A program made the position numbers and the translations under genes. Source: Izemoplasma sp964435595 (GTDB lineage Bacteria; Bacillota_I; Bacilli_A; Izemoplasmatales; Izemoplasmataceae). From it: a stretch of 23,086 bases of DNA. Location of the stretch: assembly GCA_964435595.1 (NCBI GenBank), contig CAYSZV010000026.1:1-23086 (forward strand), in the 5' to 3' direction. How positions within the stretch are numbered: the first letter of the stretch is position 1; each line of letters starts with the position of its first letter. Below, in pieces: positions 1 through 8,532 of the stretch. The notes under the pieces were generated by a model. It did no database searches. It was given only the letters and a program-made list of their open reading frames with translations, and was not told the DNA's origin.

Positions 1-96
1 CATTCCACCCATTAGACGCTCTCTCACTCTAATAAGGCCAGGCATTACGCCAAGTGCTTTGGCTGCTACTTCTTTGATGATTTCTTTATGAGTCAT
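1..96 (-). CDS. N-terminal fragment of an unidentified protein (possibly choline/aminoglycoside kinase-like)
   Basis: Only the first 32 codons lie in the window; the gene runs off the left edge. It starts at ATG (94-96), 12 bases after the walJ stop, with a strong AAGGAGG ribosome site that overlaps the walJ stop codon, so it is probably co-transcribed with walJ. The visible part has an amphipathic start (MTHKEIIKEVAAKALG) followed by a basic stretch ending in RERLMGGM. An RL.GGM sequence about 30 residues in is typical of the nucleotide-binding start of choline/ethanolamine kinase and aminoglycoside phosphotransferase-like proteins, but this is too little sequence to assign a function. Confidence 0.6.
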   Translation of the reverse strand, partial: MTHKEIIKEVAAKALGVMPGLIRVRERLMGGM

Positions 97-108
97 AATA
101 AATCCTCC

Positions 109-897
109 TTAAAATTCATATATTTTTGTTGGAACATCCTGTGTTGCAACTTCTATTGTAAACTGTGTTTGGTCAATACCGTATTCTTCAAACACTTCAG
201 AGATTGTATCAAGCACCAAATCAACGGTATTACATTCTCTTGATGGATGAGCTAAAACAATATGTTTTGTTTTATTTCCAACCAATTGTGCCAAATTATA
301 GGCAGTATCTGCATTCGACATATGCCCTTTTACAGAATCGATTCTTTGTTTTAGATAGAAAGGTCGATTTGACGTGAATAATAAATGTACATCATAATTT
401 GATTCAAATACATACATATCTGCATTACTAAGTAGCTCATAATCCTTTTGTGGTAAATACCCAATATCTGTGATGTAAACAAGTTTCTTATCCTTATGAT
501 ATATTACGTATCCAACCGCATCTGATGCATCATGAGAGATGCTTAAGGGAAATACCCTTACATCCTTTATGTCGAACTCTTGATGAGGTAATATGTGATG
601 CACTTTATCTGGTGGCAAGTTCGATGTGTATTTATGGTAAAACGATTCAAGTGTTTCTTCTGTCACATATAACAAAGCATCCGTTTTCGGCAATGTAACA
701 TTCAATCCAGCAATATGATCCCCATGTTCATGTGTTATTAAAATCCCATCTAAATTATCCAATGATAACTCATTTTGTTTCAATCGATTTGTAATTTGTC
801 GATGTGATAGTCCACAATCAATCAAAAATTTACTCTGTTCAATTTCAACATATGTTGTGTTTCCTTTGCTACCACTACCTAAAATACAAACCTTCAT
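109..897 (-). CDS. walJ: WalJ/YycJ-family metallo-beta-lactamase-fold hydrolase
   Basis: A 262-residue cytosolic protein of the normal WalJ (YycJ) length. It opens with the family signature MKVCILGSGSKGN and carries the metallo-beta-lactamase metal motif THEHGDH at residues 55-61 (His56, His58, Asp60, His61), with further metal-ligand-like His and Asp residues downstream (ISHDASD, TDIGYLP, GHMSN). In Bacillota WalJ is usually encoded next to the WalRK cell-wall two-component system and has been linked to DNA or cell-wall homeostasis; its exact substrate is unsettled. WalRK is not visible here. The ATG at 897 has an AGGAGTGG ribosome site and a recognisable promoter just upstream. The gene is divergent from the foldase gene at 1093. 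Confidence 0.9.
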   Translation of the reverse strand: MKVCILGSGSKGNTTYVEIEQSKFLIDCGLSHRQITNRLKQNELSLDNLDGILITHEHGDHIAGLNVTLPKTDALLYVTEETLESFYHKYTSNLPPDKVHHILPHQEFDIKDVRVFPLSISHDASDAVGYVIYHKDKKLVYITDIGYLPQKDYELLSNADMYVFESNYDVHLLFTSNRPFYLKQRIDSVKGHMSNADTAYNLAQLVGNKTKHIVLAHPSRECNTVDLVLDTISEVFEEYGIDQTQFTIEVATQDVPTKIYEF

Positions 898-921
898 TTT
901 ACCACTCCTATATACGGGATT

Positions 922-949
922 ATTATACTATACTTTGCCTAAAAAACAA
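922..949 (-). promoter_or_regulatory. Sigma-A-type promoter of walJ
   Basis: On the minus strand TTGTTT (944-949) and a perfect TATAAT (922-927) are separated by 16 bases. They lie about 25 bases upstream of the walJ start codon, a suitable distance for a short leader. Confidence 0.6.
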
Positions 950-1030
950 TACCAATCAATTGATTTTAGAATTATGTTTTGTAACTTATATGCACTTTTT
1001 TTGCATCTTATGGCTTTTATGAAAATAGTA

Positions 1031-1059
1031 TTGTGTTTATTTGATAATAATGATATTAT
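1031..1059 (+). promoter_or_regulatory. Sigma-A-type promoter of the foldase gene
   Basis: TTGTGT (1031-1036) and TATTAT (1054-1059) are separated by 17 bases. The second hexamer is preceded by TGA, giving an extended -10 form. It sits about 33 bases before the foldase start. Confidence 0.55.
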
Positions 1060-1092
1060 ATATATTGCGTAAAATAAATAGGAGTGATAGAT

Positions 1093-3543
1093 ATGAGCAA
1101 AGCAATAATCGTAAGAGCTTCAATCGTTTTAGGGGTTTTAATATTAGCAATTTTAATCCCAGTTGGATTAGAAGCATTCTCACAAAAAGAAGATACACCA
1201 ACTCTTTCAAATGCAGATGATATTTACTTAACTGTAGACGGGGTTGAAATCACAAATGGTGATTTATGGAAAACAATGAAAAATGTAGATGGAATTGATT
1301 ACTTAAATGACTATGTACTAGAATATTTACTAGCTACTGAAATCGAACAAGTAAGTCAAGACGAAATAGATGCCGAAGTTAGATATTTAACATATCTTAC
1401 TGAAGATGAAGACTTAATCGCTGAAATTATGGCAAATGAAGATATTCATGCGGATTATGTTGATGCCTTCAGACAAAACTTAATCGTTCAAGGGTACGAT
1501 CCAGATGATACTACTAGTGTAGGTGATTATGTTCGTTTGAGTATCGCACAAAAAAATTATACGATTGGTGTAATTGATGCGGCAGTTGATGGCGACAATT
1601 ACTTTGTTAGTGAAGAAGACGTTGAATTATATTATGATGCAAACACATATGGTGATGTATGTAGTATAGATGTTCGTTTCTCAAACTCAACAGAAGTTAC
1701 AACTGTATTCAATGAATTAAGCATCGTATTAAATTACGAAGGTGGAATCGGTGAATACATCGGACAACTTCCAATTGAAAACGAATTAACATTTGATAGT
1801 AAAAATACATTAGAATTAGATGAAGATTCTGTATTTGCTTTCTATATAAAAATGTATAATTTAATGAATCCTTGGGAAGAAACAATTCCTCCAACGATTT
1901 CACAAGAAGACTACTGTGCAAATTATGCAGACCTTGCTGTAAAAGATTATACTGATATGACAGAAAACAATTCATCACAACACCCACTATATCAATTAGC
2001 TGGATACATCTTTAATGATTTAGAAACTGGCGAGTTTACTTATACAAACACGAAAGAATTTGGAGACTTCACAATGATGTCATTCAAAGTATCTCAAGAT
2101 GAAGTTCCTGCATATGAAACATTAACAGATACTGAAAAAGCTGAAGTAAGAACTGAGGTTGTTGAAAACAGAGCAACAGATACAATCATTGGAATTCTTA
2201 TGGCCAAATTGGTTGAAGATGCTGGATTCGAAATTTTAGATCCTCAATTGGCTTTAAAATATGAGTTTAACTCAGGAACTGCATTCGACAATAATGGAAG
2301 CAAAACATTAATTGCTAAAATTGATGAAAAAGATATTACAGTAGATGAGTTTTTCTCTTACATGAAAGATAGAATTGGTGTATTCTACAGTGTAGAAGTT
2401 GCAAAATCAAAACTACTACTTTCAAGTGACGAATATGTTGAATTATATGGAGAAGAAACAAACTATTTTAAATCTAACAACGAAGAAATGAAACAACACG
2501 TTGCTGATTTAGAAGAAATGAAAGGATTATTTGGATCAGGATATTATGCAAACTATGGATATAGTAGTGCTACAATGACTTGGGAAGAATTTATGTTCTT
2601 AGCGTTCAGCTTAGAAACAGAATCTGAAGTTCTTGAAAACATGTTCATTATCCCAGCTATCCAAAATATCATAATGCATGATCAAATCGATTATGTAGAT
2701 ACAGTAACATATATGCAAGATCAAGTAGATACTTATTACAGTTTAACTGTACAACACTTATTAATCTATTTAGATTTCGATTATGATTTTGAACCAGATA
2801 ACTTCGAAGACTATCAAGATAGTTTAACAGTGACTGAAGCAGATGAATTAAATATGTTATTTGTTGATTTTAGAGACTTGGTATTAGAAAAAGTAAACGA
2901 TGACGAATTAACATTCGAAGAAATCGTTGAAGAATATACAAAAACATTACTATCTGATGATGACGCAGAGTGGGCTCAATTCAAACAAGCTGGATTCTTC
3001 ATTAAAACCGAAGACTTAGGTGAAATCGATCAAACTACTGGAGTAGCATTAGATGAAACATTCGCTGTGTCATTAAAACGTATGTATGATGTTGTTGTAG
3101 ACTTAGAAGAAGAAACATACAATGATGATAGACTTACATTCTCACAATTTGGAGTTCATTACATTTCTGTAGGGCAAGGCGCAAACTTCGAGCAATTCAC
3201 TGCAGAATTTGTTGATACAGATGGTGAAGGAGATCCAGAAAACGAAAATGTTATGCCTTCTTCTGAACAAGTAGACTTATACTTAGAAATTAAATTTGCT
3301 GAATCAAAAGATGAAAATACAACTGCAATGTTCCATGATGACGACGTATATGCTGCTGTAGATTACTACTTCGGTACAGTTTACGATTTATATTTAACAC
3401 AAACAGCATTCGGATCATATATGGCACAATACATTGTTGATAATGGTTCATTCACAACGAACAATACAGATAATATGGCTTTATTACAATCTTTATCTGA
3501 TACATTCTACGATGTGAACTATCCAGAATTATTTGGTGAATAA
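1093..3543 (+). CDS. Large membrane-anchored SurA/PrsA-like foldase
   Basis: An 816-residue, very acidic protein with one N-terminal hydrophobic segment (about residues 5-26) and no lipobox, so it is probably held on the outer face of the membrane by a signal anchor. After the anchor comes a SurA_N-like module (about 45-80, containing VDGVEITNGDLW). A second similar module lies near residues 405-440 (IDEKDITVDEFFSYMK). A divergent parvulin-type rotamase region follows, with VQHLLIYL near 552 and FGVHYISV near 686, which resemble the family's first strand and its FG.H core. The role would be folding of secreted proteins and lipoproteins, as for PrsA. It is much longer than PrsA (about 290 residues), and isomerase activity is doubtful given the divergence. 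I chose ATG 1093 over GTG 1084 because AGGAGTG at 1080-1086 is correctly spaced only for 1093. The gene is monocistronic with its own promoter and terminator. Confidence 0.75.
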   Translation: MSKAIIVRASIVLGVLILAILIPVGLEAFSQKEDTPTLSNADDIYLTVDGVEITNGDLWKTMKNVDGIDYLNDYVLEYLLATEIEQVSQDEIDAEVRYLTYLTEDEDLIAEIMANEDIHADYVDAFRQNLIVQGYDPDDTTSVGDYVRLSIAQKNYTIGVIDAAVDGDNYFVSEEDVELYYDANTYGDVCSIDVRFSNSTEVTTVFNELSIVLNYEGGIGEYIGQLPIENELTFDSKNTLELDEDSVFAFYIKMYNLMNPWEETIPPTISQEDYCANYADLAVKDYTDMTENNSSQHPLYQLAGYIFNDLETGEFTYTNTKEFGDFTMMSFKVSQDEVPAYETLTDTEKAEVRTEVVENRATDTIIGILMAKLVEDAGFEILDPQLALKYEFNSGTAFDNNGSKTLIAKIDEKDITVDEFFSYMKDRIGVFYSVEVAKSKLLLSSDEYVELYGEETNYFKSNNEEMKQHVADLEEMKGLFGSGYYANYGYSSATMTWEEFMFLAFSLETESEVLENMFIIPAIQNIIMHDQIDYVDTVTYMQDQVDTYYSLTVQHLLIYLDFDYDFEPDNFEDYQDSLTVTEADELNMLFVDFRDLVLEKVNDDELTFEEIVEEYTKTLLSDDDAEWAQFKQAGFFIKTEDLGEIDQTTGVALDETFAVSLKRMYDVVVDLEEETYNDDRLTFSQFGVHYISVGQGANFEQFTAEFVDTDGEGDPENENVMPSSEQVDLYLEIKFAESKDENTTAMFHDDDVYAAVDYYFGTVYDLYLTQTAFGSYMAQYIVDNGSFTTNNTDNMALLQSLSDTFYDVNYPELFGE

Positions 3544-3550
3544 TACTACA

Positions 3551-3580
3551 AAAGACAACTGAAAAGTTGTCTTTTTTTTA
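3551..3580 (+). terminator. Intrinsic terminator of the foldase gene
   Basis: A perfect 10-bp stem (3551-3560 with 3565-3574) closes a GAAA tetraloop and runs into a T tract. It begins 8 bases after the stop codon. Confidence 0.9.
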
Positions 3581-3686
3581 TTTCAAAATTAACAGTTCTA
3601 ATAGGCAGGAGTCCGTTCGATTTATTCCTTTTAGTAATATTACAGTCGCTTCAAATAATTTTTATTACTAATTGTAAGCATAACGC

Positions 3687-3715
3687 TTGAATTCCAAAAA
3701 ATACTAGTGTATTAT
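3687..3715 (+). promoter_or_regulatory. Probable promoter of the ohrR-heliorhodopsin-peroxidase operon
   Basis: TTGAAT (3687-3692) and TATTAT (3710-3715) are 17 bases apart and lie upstream of the inverted repeat at 3730-3746. No other good hexamer pair is seen in the 208-base gap after the foldase gene. The rest of that gap holds only a GTAATATTAC palindrome at 3634-3643. Confidence 0.5.
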
Positions 3716-3729
3716 AAGATTATCATTAG

Positions 3730-3746
3730 GGTACGATTAAAGTACC
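3730..3746 (+). promoter_or_regulatory. Inverted repeat, candidate OhrR operator
   Basis: GGTAC-N7-GTACC is a perfect inverted repeat with an AT-rich centre (GATTAAA). It lies between the proposed -10 element and the ribosome site of ohrR. Bacillus OhrR binds a palindrome of the TACAATT/AATTGTA type, and the core here (TACGATTAAAGTA) is similar. Its position fits repression of the gene's own operon. Confidence 0.5.
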
Positions 3747-3761
3747 GAAAGGATGATACTT

Positions 3762-4205
3762 GTGACAAACCAATTATTACAACTAGACAAACAACTATGC
3801 TTCAAACTGTATTCTGCATCTCGTAAAATGACAAAAGCTTACGCACCATTTCTCGATACATTTCATTTAACATATCCGCAATATATTATTATGTTAGCAA
3901 TGTTCGAGCACAATGAAATAGACTTTAAAGAGCTAAGTGAAATTGTAGATTTAAGAACTGGAACCTTAACACCAATTCTACAAAAACTAGAACATCTTGG
4001 CTATATAAGTAGAGTTCAAAACAAAACAGATAAGCGAAAAGTCAACATTTTACTGACAGACTCTGGGAAGAAAATGAACACAGAGATAATCTCGGTACCC
4101 CTCGGTCTTTCAAGCAAACTTGAAGTAACGCTTGAGACGCATAAAACGTTAATGGAAGAGTTGGATGAATTGTCTAATAAGTTAGATAAAACAATAAAGG
4201 AATAA
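3762..4205 (+). CDS. ohrR: OhrR, one-Cys MarR-family organic peroxide sensor and repressor
   Basis: A 147-residue MarR-family winged-helix repressor. The start shows the OhrR signature: the peroxide-sensing cysteine is Cys13 in QLCFKLYSASR, and the two tyrosines that hydrogen-bond to it in Bacillus OhrR are present as Tyr27 and Tyr38 (MTKAYAPF, LTYPQY), all shifted by the same two residues. No other cysteine is present, so this is the one-Cys type, inactivated by a mixed disulfide or overoxidation. The recognition helix region reads LRTGTLTPILQKLEHLGY, followed by the wing with NKTDKRK. I prefer GTG 3762 because AAAGGATG sits 7 bases before it; the in-frame ATG at 3753 lies inside that ribosome site. 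It heads an operon with heliorhodopsin (15-base gap) and a peroxidase. Confidence 0.92.
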   Translation: MTNQLLQLDKQLCFKLYSASRKMTKAYAPFLDTFHLTYPQYIIMLAMFEHNEIDFKELSEIVDLRTGTLTPILQKLEHLGYISRVQNKTDKRKVNILLTDSGKKMNTEIISVPLGLSSKLEVTLETHKTLMEELDELSNKLDKTIKE

Positions 4206-4219
4206 GAAAGGATAACATT

Positions 4220-5020
4220 ATGAAAGAAGTAACATTTGAAAAACTAAGAAGATTTAACATCATCATGGGTGGACTACATTTAATACAAGGGGTATTAATG
4301 ATTATTTTAGGATTTGTAATCAGCGATTTAGGAGATTTCAAAATGCAAATCTACCAATTCTATTTAGAATTCGTTGAAACAACTCCAGGTCAAGGTTATC
4401 TAGCGTTTGCTAGAACAGAAATTTTCACACTTCCGTTCTTTGTACTAGTAGCAATTTTCTTACTACTTAGTGCACTAGCACATGCTCTAATCTCTATACC
4501 AAAACGAATCAATGACATGTATAATAGAGATTTGGAACAAGGTATCAATAAATTAAGATGGATTGAATATGCACTTAGTTCATCAGTTATGATTGTATTG
4601 ATCGCATACTTATTTGGTATTTGGGACATTGCAACACTAACAGTTATCTTTATTGCGAATGCTTCTATGAATTTATTTGGACTAGTTATGGAACAACTAA
4701 ATAGTGGAAAAGAAAAAGTAGTATGGGGACCATTTATTTGGGGTACAATCGCAGGTCTTGCACCATGGATCGCAATTATATTCTATATGACTGGAGCTAC
4801 TGCTGAAGCAACTGCACAAACTCCTTGGTTTGTTTGGGCAATCGTTGGAACATACTTTGTAGCATTTAACACATTCCCAGTTAATATGATTTTACAGTAT
4901 TTGAAAAAAGGAAAATGGGCAAATTATTTATATGGTGAAAGAGGATATATCGTTTTAAGTCTTGTAGCAAAAACAGTACTAGCTTGGCTCGTACTAGTTG
5001 GGGCATTACAACCGAACTAA
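4220..5020 (+). CDS. Heliorhodopsin
   Basis: A 266-residue seven-helix membrane protein with clear heliorhodopsin signatures. The N-terminus RRFNIIMGGLHLIQG matches helix 1, including its conserved His (His20). Helix 3 contains RWIEYALSSSVMIVLIAY with the Schiff-base counterion Glu116. Helix 7 contains YGERGYIVLSLVAKTVLAW with Lys251, the retinal-binding lysine. Heliorhodopsins bind retinal, have the inverted topology (N-terminus inside) and a long photocycle; proposed roles include light sensing and regulation of partner proteins, and no pumping is expected. It is translated from ATG 4220 with GAAAGGAT upstream, 15 bases after ohrR and 1 base before the peroxidase, so all three are almost certainly one transcript. 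No retinal-synthesis gene (such as a beta-carotene cleavage enzyme) is in the window, so retinal must come from elsewhere in the genome or from outside. Confidence 0.95.
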   Translation: MKEVTFEKLRRFNIIMGGLHLIQGVLMIILGFVISDLGDFKMQIYQFYLEFVETTPGQGYLAFARTEIFTLPFFVLVAIFLLLSALAHALISIPKRINDMYNRDLEQGINKLRWIEYALSSSVMIVLIAYLFGIWDIATLTVIFIANASMNLFGLVMEQLNSGKEKVVWGPFIWGTIAGLAPWIAIIFYMTGATAEATAQTPWFVWAIVGTYFVAFNTFPVNMILQYLKKGKWANYLYGERGYIVLSLVAKTVLAWLVLVGALQPN

Positions 5021-5021
5021 A

Positions 5022-5501
5022 ATGAACAATATATTTGAACTTAAAGTTGAAAAAAATACTGGCGAAATTACAACATTAGAAGAACACAAAGGTAAAGTAA
5101 TTCTAATTGTAAATACAGCTAGCAAATGTGGCTATACACCACAATTAACAGGACTACAAAAACTATATGAAGACTATAAGGAATCAGGTTTCGTGGTACT
5201 AGGATTTCCATGCAATCAGTTCCTAAGACAAGATCCAGATACGATAGAAGAAATCACACAATTTTGTAAAGTAAATTATGGAGTTTCATTCCCGATTTAT
5301 GCAAAGACACATGTAAAAGGTAGAAAACAATCTGATCTCTATAAATTCTTGGTTAAGAATTCAAGAAAAAGAAAAGGCAGAAAAGTAAAATGGAATTTTG
5401 AAAAATTCTTAATTAATAAAGATGGTAAAGTAGTAAACAGGTTCTTACCAAAAATAAAACCTGAGAAATTAACAAAAGATATCGAAGCCCTCCTAAAATA
5501 A
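5022..5501 (+). CDS. gpx: Glutathione peroxidase family thiol peroxidase
   Basis: A 159-residue thioredoxin-fold peroxidase of the GPx/BsaA family. The peroxidatic Cys36 lies in NTASKCGYTPQ. The rest of the catalytic set is visible as Gln70 (FLRQDP) and Trp124-Asn125 (KWNFEKFL). FPCNQF (Cys64) is the family signature, and Cys82 in QFCKVNYGV is at the usual resolving position, so the reductant is probably thioredoxin rather than glutathione. It would reduce organic hydroperoxides in the cytosol, which fits control by OhrR. ATG 5022 is only one base after the heliorhodopsin stop and has no good ribosome site of its own, suggesting translational coupling. An in-frame TTG at 4998 would overlap the heliorhodopsin gene and is less likely. 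The basic stretch NSRKRKGRKVK is slightly unusual. Confidence 0.93.
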   Translation: MNNIFELKVEKNTGEITTLEEHKGKVILIVNTASKCGYTPQLTGLQKLYEDYKESGFVVLGFPCNQFLRQDPDTIEEITQFCKVNYGVSFPIYAKTHVKGRKQSDLYKFLVKNSRKRKGRKVKWNFEKFLINKDGKVVNRFLPKIKPEKLTKDIEALLK

Positions 5502-5526
5502 AAAAAGTCTCTCAGAGACTTTTTTT
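5501..5526. terminator. Bidirectional terminator between gpx and yhaM
   Basis: An 11-bp stem (5501-5511 with 5515-5525) has a TCA loop, with an A tract on one side and a T tract on the other. It can end transcription of gpx from the left and of the cca-pulA-yhaM run from the right. The gpx stop codon ends at its first base and the yhaM stop is at 5526-5528. Confidence 0.85.
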
Positions 5527-6428
5527 TATAGTTTAGATTTATAATATTTTTCTCGATCAGCCACAGCAATCGGTGAAGTGAACTCCCCTTTTTCTGTTTG
5601 CGCTAATACTTCTTCTAACACAGTCAACTTTGAATCAATATTATCAATAAAATGAACAATTAAGGCTTCTGGAATCATTGGTTTTTTTGGACTTCCATAG
5701 TTCCCATAATAATGATGTGATAATACCATATGTTGTAACAACAAGGCTTCTTCACTACCACCGTATCCCAGTTTTTGTGCAACAACCTCGATACCTTTCA
5801 CACTCATTGTAATATGTCCAAGAAGTTTTCCTTCTTTTGAATACTCAGGTCCAGCATAATTTGTTAATTCTGTTGTTTTGTATATATCATGTAATAGAAT
5901 TCCTGCAATGAGTAAATCTTGATTTAAAAATGGGTATACAGTCATAAATCCATCAATTAGTTTCAGCATTGTTGAAGTATGATAACTAAGTCCACCAATA
6001 TATGCATGATGGAATTTCGTTGCGGCTGGATATAGATAAAACTTATCTTCAAATTGATTGTATAAATCCATTACAATCTCTTTGATTGCTTTATTATTGA
6101 GTTTTCCTAGATATGATTCAACTATTTTTTTCACTTCATTTGAATCGACTGGGGCAAACTCATAAAAACATTGCATTAATTCATTTCTACGTTCAAATGT
6201 TATATCTGCGTCATCAATGAAAATCGCTTCTTTCACCAAGTACTGTTGTCTTTCTTTGAATGTGATTGGCTCAACTTCAAAATTGTATACAGCATTTTGT
6301 ATAAAGACAATATCTTTTGGAAAGCGGCAGGTAATTCTTTCGTTATTCTCTGTGATTACTGAACACGTATCTGTTTCATACGTCGTTTCATTAATCGAAT
6401 CTATTTTTGCATAAAAATTCGTTTCCAT
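5526..6428 (-). CDS. yhaM: YhaM-type 3'-5' exoribonuclease (HD domain)
   Basis: A 300-residue protein close to the usual YhaM length (about 314). An N-terminal OB-like region (about 1-75) is followed by an HD phosphohydrolase domain. The core YPAATKFHHAYIGGLSYH (133-150) and LLHDIYKT (178-185, with His180-Asp181), then LLGHI (His205), SHHYYGNYG (His238-His239) and HFIDNIDSK (Asp262), follow the metal-ligand order of the family. YhaM trims the 3' ends of RNA and also degrades single-stranded DNA in the cytosol. The Tyr in HDIYK replaces the Gly usual in HDxGK, a mild oddity next to the metal pair. It begins 10 bases after the pulA stop with an AGGTGA ribosome site and is the last gene of the run. 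Confidence 0.9.
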   Translation of the reverse strand: METNFYAKIDSINETTYETDTCSVITENNERITCRFPKDIVFIQNAVYNFEVEPITFKERQQYLVKEAIFIDDADITFERRNELMQCFYEFAPVDSNEVKKIVESYLGKLNNKAIKEIVMDLYNQFEDKFYLYPAATKFHHAYIGGLSYHTSTMLKLIDGFMTVYPFLNQDLLIAGILLHDIYKTTELTNYAGPEYSKEGKLLGHITMSVKGIEVVAQKLGYGGSEEALLLQHMVLSHHYYGNYGSPKKPMIPEALIVHFIDNIDSKLTVLEEVLAQTEKGEFTSPIAVADREKYYKSKL

Positions 6429-6438
6429 TATGCTTCAC

Positions 6439-8532
6439 CTATTTTCTTTTTAATATATATGTTCCAATTTCATTTAATTCAATTTTTGATAAGATTCGTC
6501 TACTTCTTGTCATACCATCAAAGATTAAAGTATATTTTCCTTCTAGAGGGATAACTTCTCTGTCTCGATTGTTTTTAAAGATCACAACCAAATCAGTATC
6601 ATTGTCGACTAGAGTATATAATATTGTACCATTGTCTAAAAATGATACATTTGTGTAGTCTTTTACTTTTGAAGGTGCTGTTAATCTGAATAGTCCGTAT
6701 TTTTTACGAATTCGAATCAGTTCTCTGATACTGTCAACATCTTCAAGATTTTCATCTAACAAGTTCCAATCCAATTGATTGATTTCATCTGGAGAACGAT
6801 ATGAGTTTTCTACCCCTTTTTTGGAACGATAGAATTCTTGACCGCTATGGATGAACGGCACTCCTTGAGATAAGATAATCATTGATGTTGCAAGTTTTTG
6901 TCTCAACTTAATTTCTTCCACATCGGCATCTCCTAATGCGGTAGAAGCTTTGTCAAAAAACGTATTATTGTCATGACATTCTACATAGTTAACAGATTGA
7001 CTTGGATATCTGAATAAGAATTTATTCAAGGTGCTTCCTTGAATGATATTACAAACATCTTCACTCATTGCAGTGCTTCCAAGAGCATATCCTTTTTGCT
7101 TCATATTAAATGTAGCACCCTTAATAGTTTCTCTTGTTCTATCATTGAAATGCCCTATATTAAACAGTAAGTGTTTGTTATACATATGAGCTGCTTTGTC
7201 TAAGCCGATTTCTGTATTCATTCGCCATCCTTCACCATATACGATAATATCTGTACGGAAACGATCCAATTTTTGACGTAGTGTGTTCATCGTTCTAATA
7301 TCGAGTAATCCCATCAAATCAAAACGGAATCCATCAATTTTGTATTCTTTTGCCCAGAACATAATACTATCAATAACAAACTTACGAATCATTCTTCTTT
7401 CAGTTGCTAAATCACTATCACATCCACTTGAATTTGTTAAGTGACCAGTTTTATCAAATCGATATCCATACCCAGGTATAATTTTTTCAAATGGGAATGT
7501 TTTTATATCATAAACATGATTGAATACAACGTCCATTACAACACGTAAATTGTGTTCGTGCATTGTATCTACCAATTGCTTTAATTCATTGATTCTAGCA
7601 TAGGGATCATTTGGATCACTTGCATACCAACCTTCTGGTACATTGAATTGTTCTGGATTATATCCCCAGTTATATAATTTGTCACGATCGAGCTCATCAA
7701 CACCACCAAAATCAAAAATCGGTAACAATTGGACATGTGTAATTCCAAGTTCACTTAGGTATTCAATCCCAGCAGGATTTCCTTGTGGCGTTTTTCTTCC
7801 TTTTTCTGCATATCCTTTATATAGACCAGGATAAGATGAATCAATGCTGTTTGAAATTGTGAAATCACGAACATGAGATTCATAGATAACCGCATCATTT
7901 GGTATTCCACTAAATCTCGGTCTTTGACTTTGCATTTTATAAAAATTATTTGGATCTACTACATAACTATATTCAGCATTTGCACTTGAACTAATCGCAT
8001 ATGGATCAGTTAGTTTATGTTCTTTTCCATTCACATATGAAATATAACGATATTTACATCCTTCATAGTCTCCACGAAGTCGCAAATACCAAACACCTTG
8101 GTTATCATATTCCATATCATGAATTTCTACATTTCCCTTTTTATCTACTAGTTCTAATTTGATATATTTCGCTACAGGAGTCCAAAGTTTAAACTTTGTA
8201 CGGTCTCTTCTATATGATGATCCCAAATCGCTTTGCTCATAATAATAGATATCATCAAATAATTCTGTTCTAACAATTTTACCCGTAAACAACTCACTTG
8301 AACCACCACTATTATCCAAAACATAATATACTTTATTTAATAGAATATATCCGTCAAACCGACAAGTATACTTCTTTTCCGGTCCCAATATTTCGATTTT
8401 TTCTATTTCTAATTCTATTTCTTCTTCGTTTCCAACAACCTTAAATCCAGGAATATCGTTTTCAGAATAACTTGTTGGAACGATAATCGTTATCAAACTA
8501 AAGTCATCCAAGTATGAATAAAACTTACTCAT
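6439..8532 (-). CDS. pulA: Type I pullulanase, cytosolic
   Basis: A 697-residue GH13 debranching enzyme that cleaves alpha-1,6 links in pullulan or glycogen-derived dextrins. It has an N-terminal beta-rich region, a CBM48-like module (about 110-190) and a TIM-barrel catalytic domain from about 213. The type I pullulanase signature YNWGYNP is at 287-293. The nucleophile is Asp405 in GFRFDLMG, the acid/base is Glu434 in YGEGW, and the third carboxylate is Asp521 in ECHDNNT. DVVFNHVY (334-341) is conserved region I. There is no signal peptide, so it acts on internal glycogen or imported maltodextrins. Its ATG overlaps the end of cca by 8 bases, with GGAGG inside the cca coding end, so the two are translationally coupled. 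It ends with TAG. Confidence 0.95.
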   Translation of the reverse strand: MSKFYSYLDDFSLITIIVPTSYSENDIPGFKVVGNEEEIELEIEKIEILGPEKKYTCRFDGYILLNKVYYVLDNSGGSSELFTGKIVRTELFDDIYYYEQSDLGSSYRRDRTKFKLWTPVAKYIKLELVDKKGNVEIHDMEYDNQGVWYLRLRGDYEGCKYRYISYVNGKEHKLTDPYAISSSANAEYSYVVDPNNFYKMQSQRPRFSGIPNDAVIYESHVRDFTISNSIDSSYPGLYKGYAEKGRKTPQGNPAGIEYLSELGITHVQLLPIFDFGGVDELDRDKLYNWGYNPEQFNVPEGWYASDPNDPYARINELKQLVDTMHEHNLRVVMDVVFNHVYDIKTFPFEKIIPGYGYRFDKTGHLTNSSGCDSDLATERRMIRKFVIDSIMFWAKEYKIDGFRFDLMGLLDIRTMNTLRQKLDRFRTDIIVYGEGWRMNTEIGLDKAAHMYNKHLLFNIGHFNDRTRETIKGATFNMKQKGYALGSTAMSEDVCNIIQGSTLNKFLFRYPSQSVNYVECHDNNTFFDKASTALGDADVEEIKLRQKLATSMIILSQGVPFIHSGQEFYRSKKGVENSYRSPDEINQLDWNLLDENLEDVDSIRELIRIRKKYGLFRLTAPSKVKDYTNVSFLDNGTILYTLVDNDTDLVVIFKNNRDREVIPLEGKYTLIFDGMTRSRRILSKIELNEIGTYILKRK

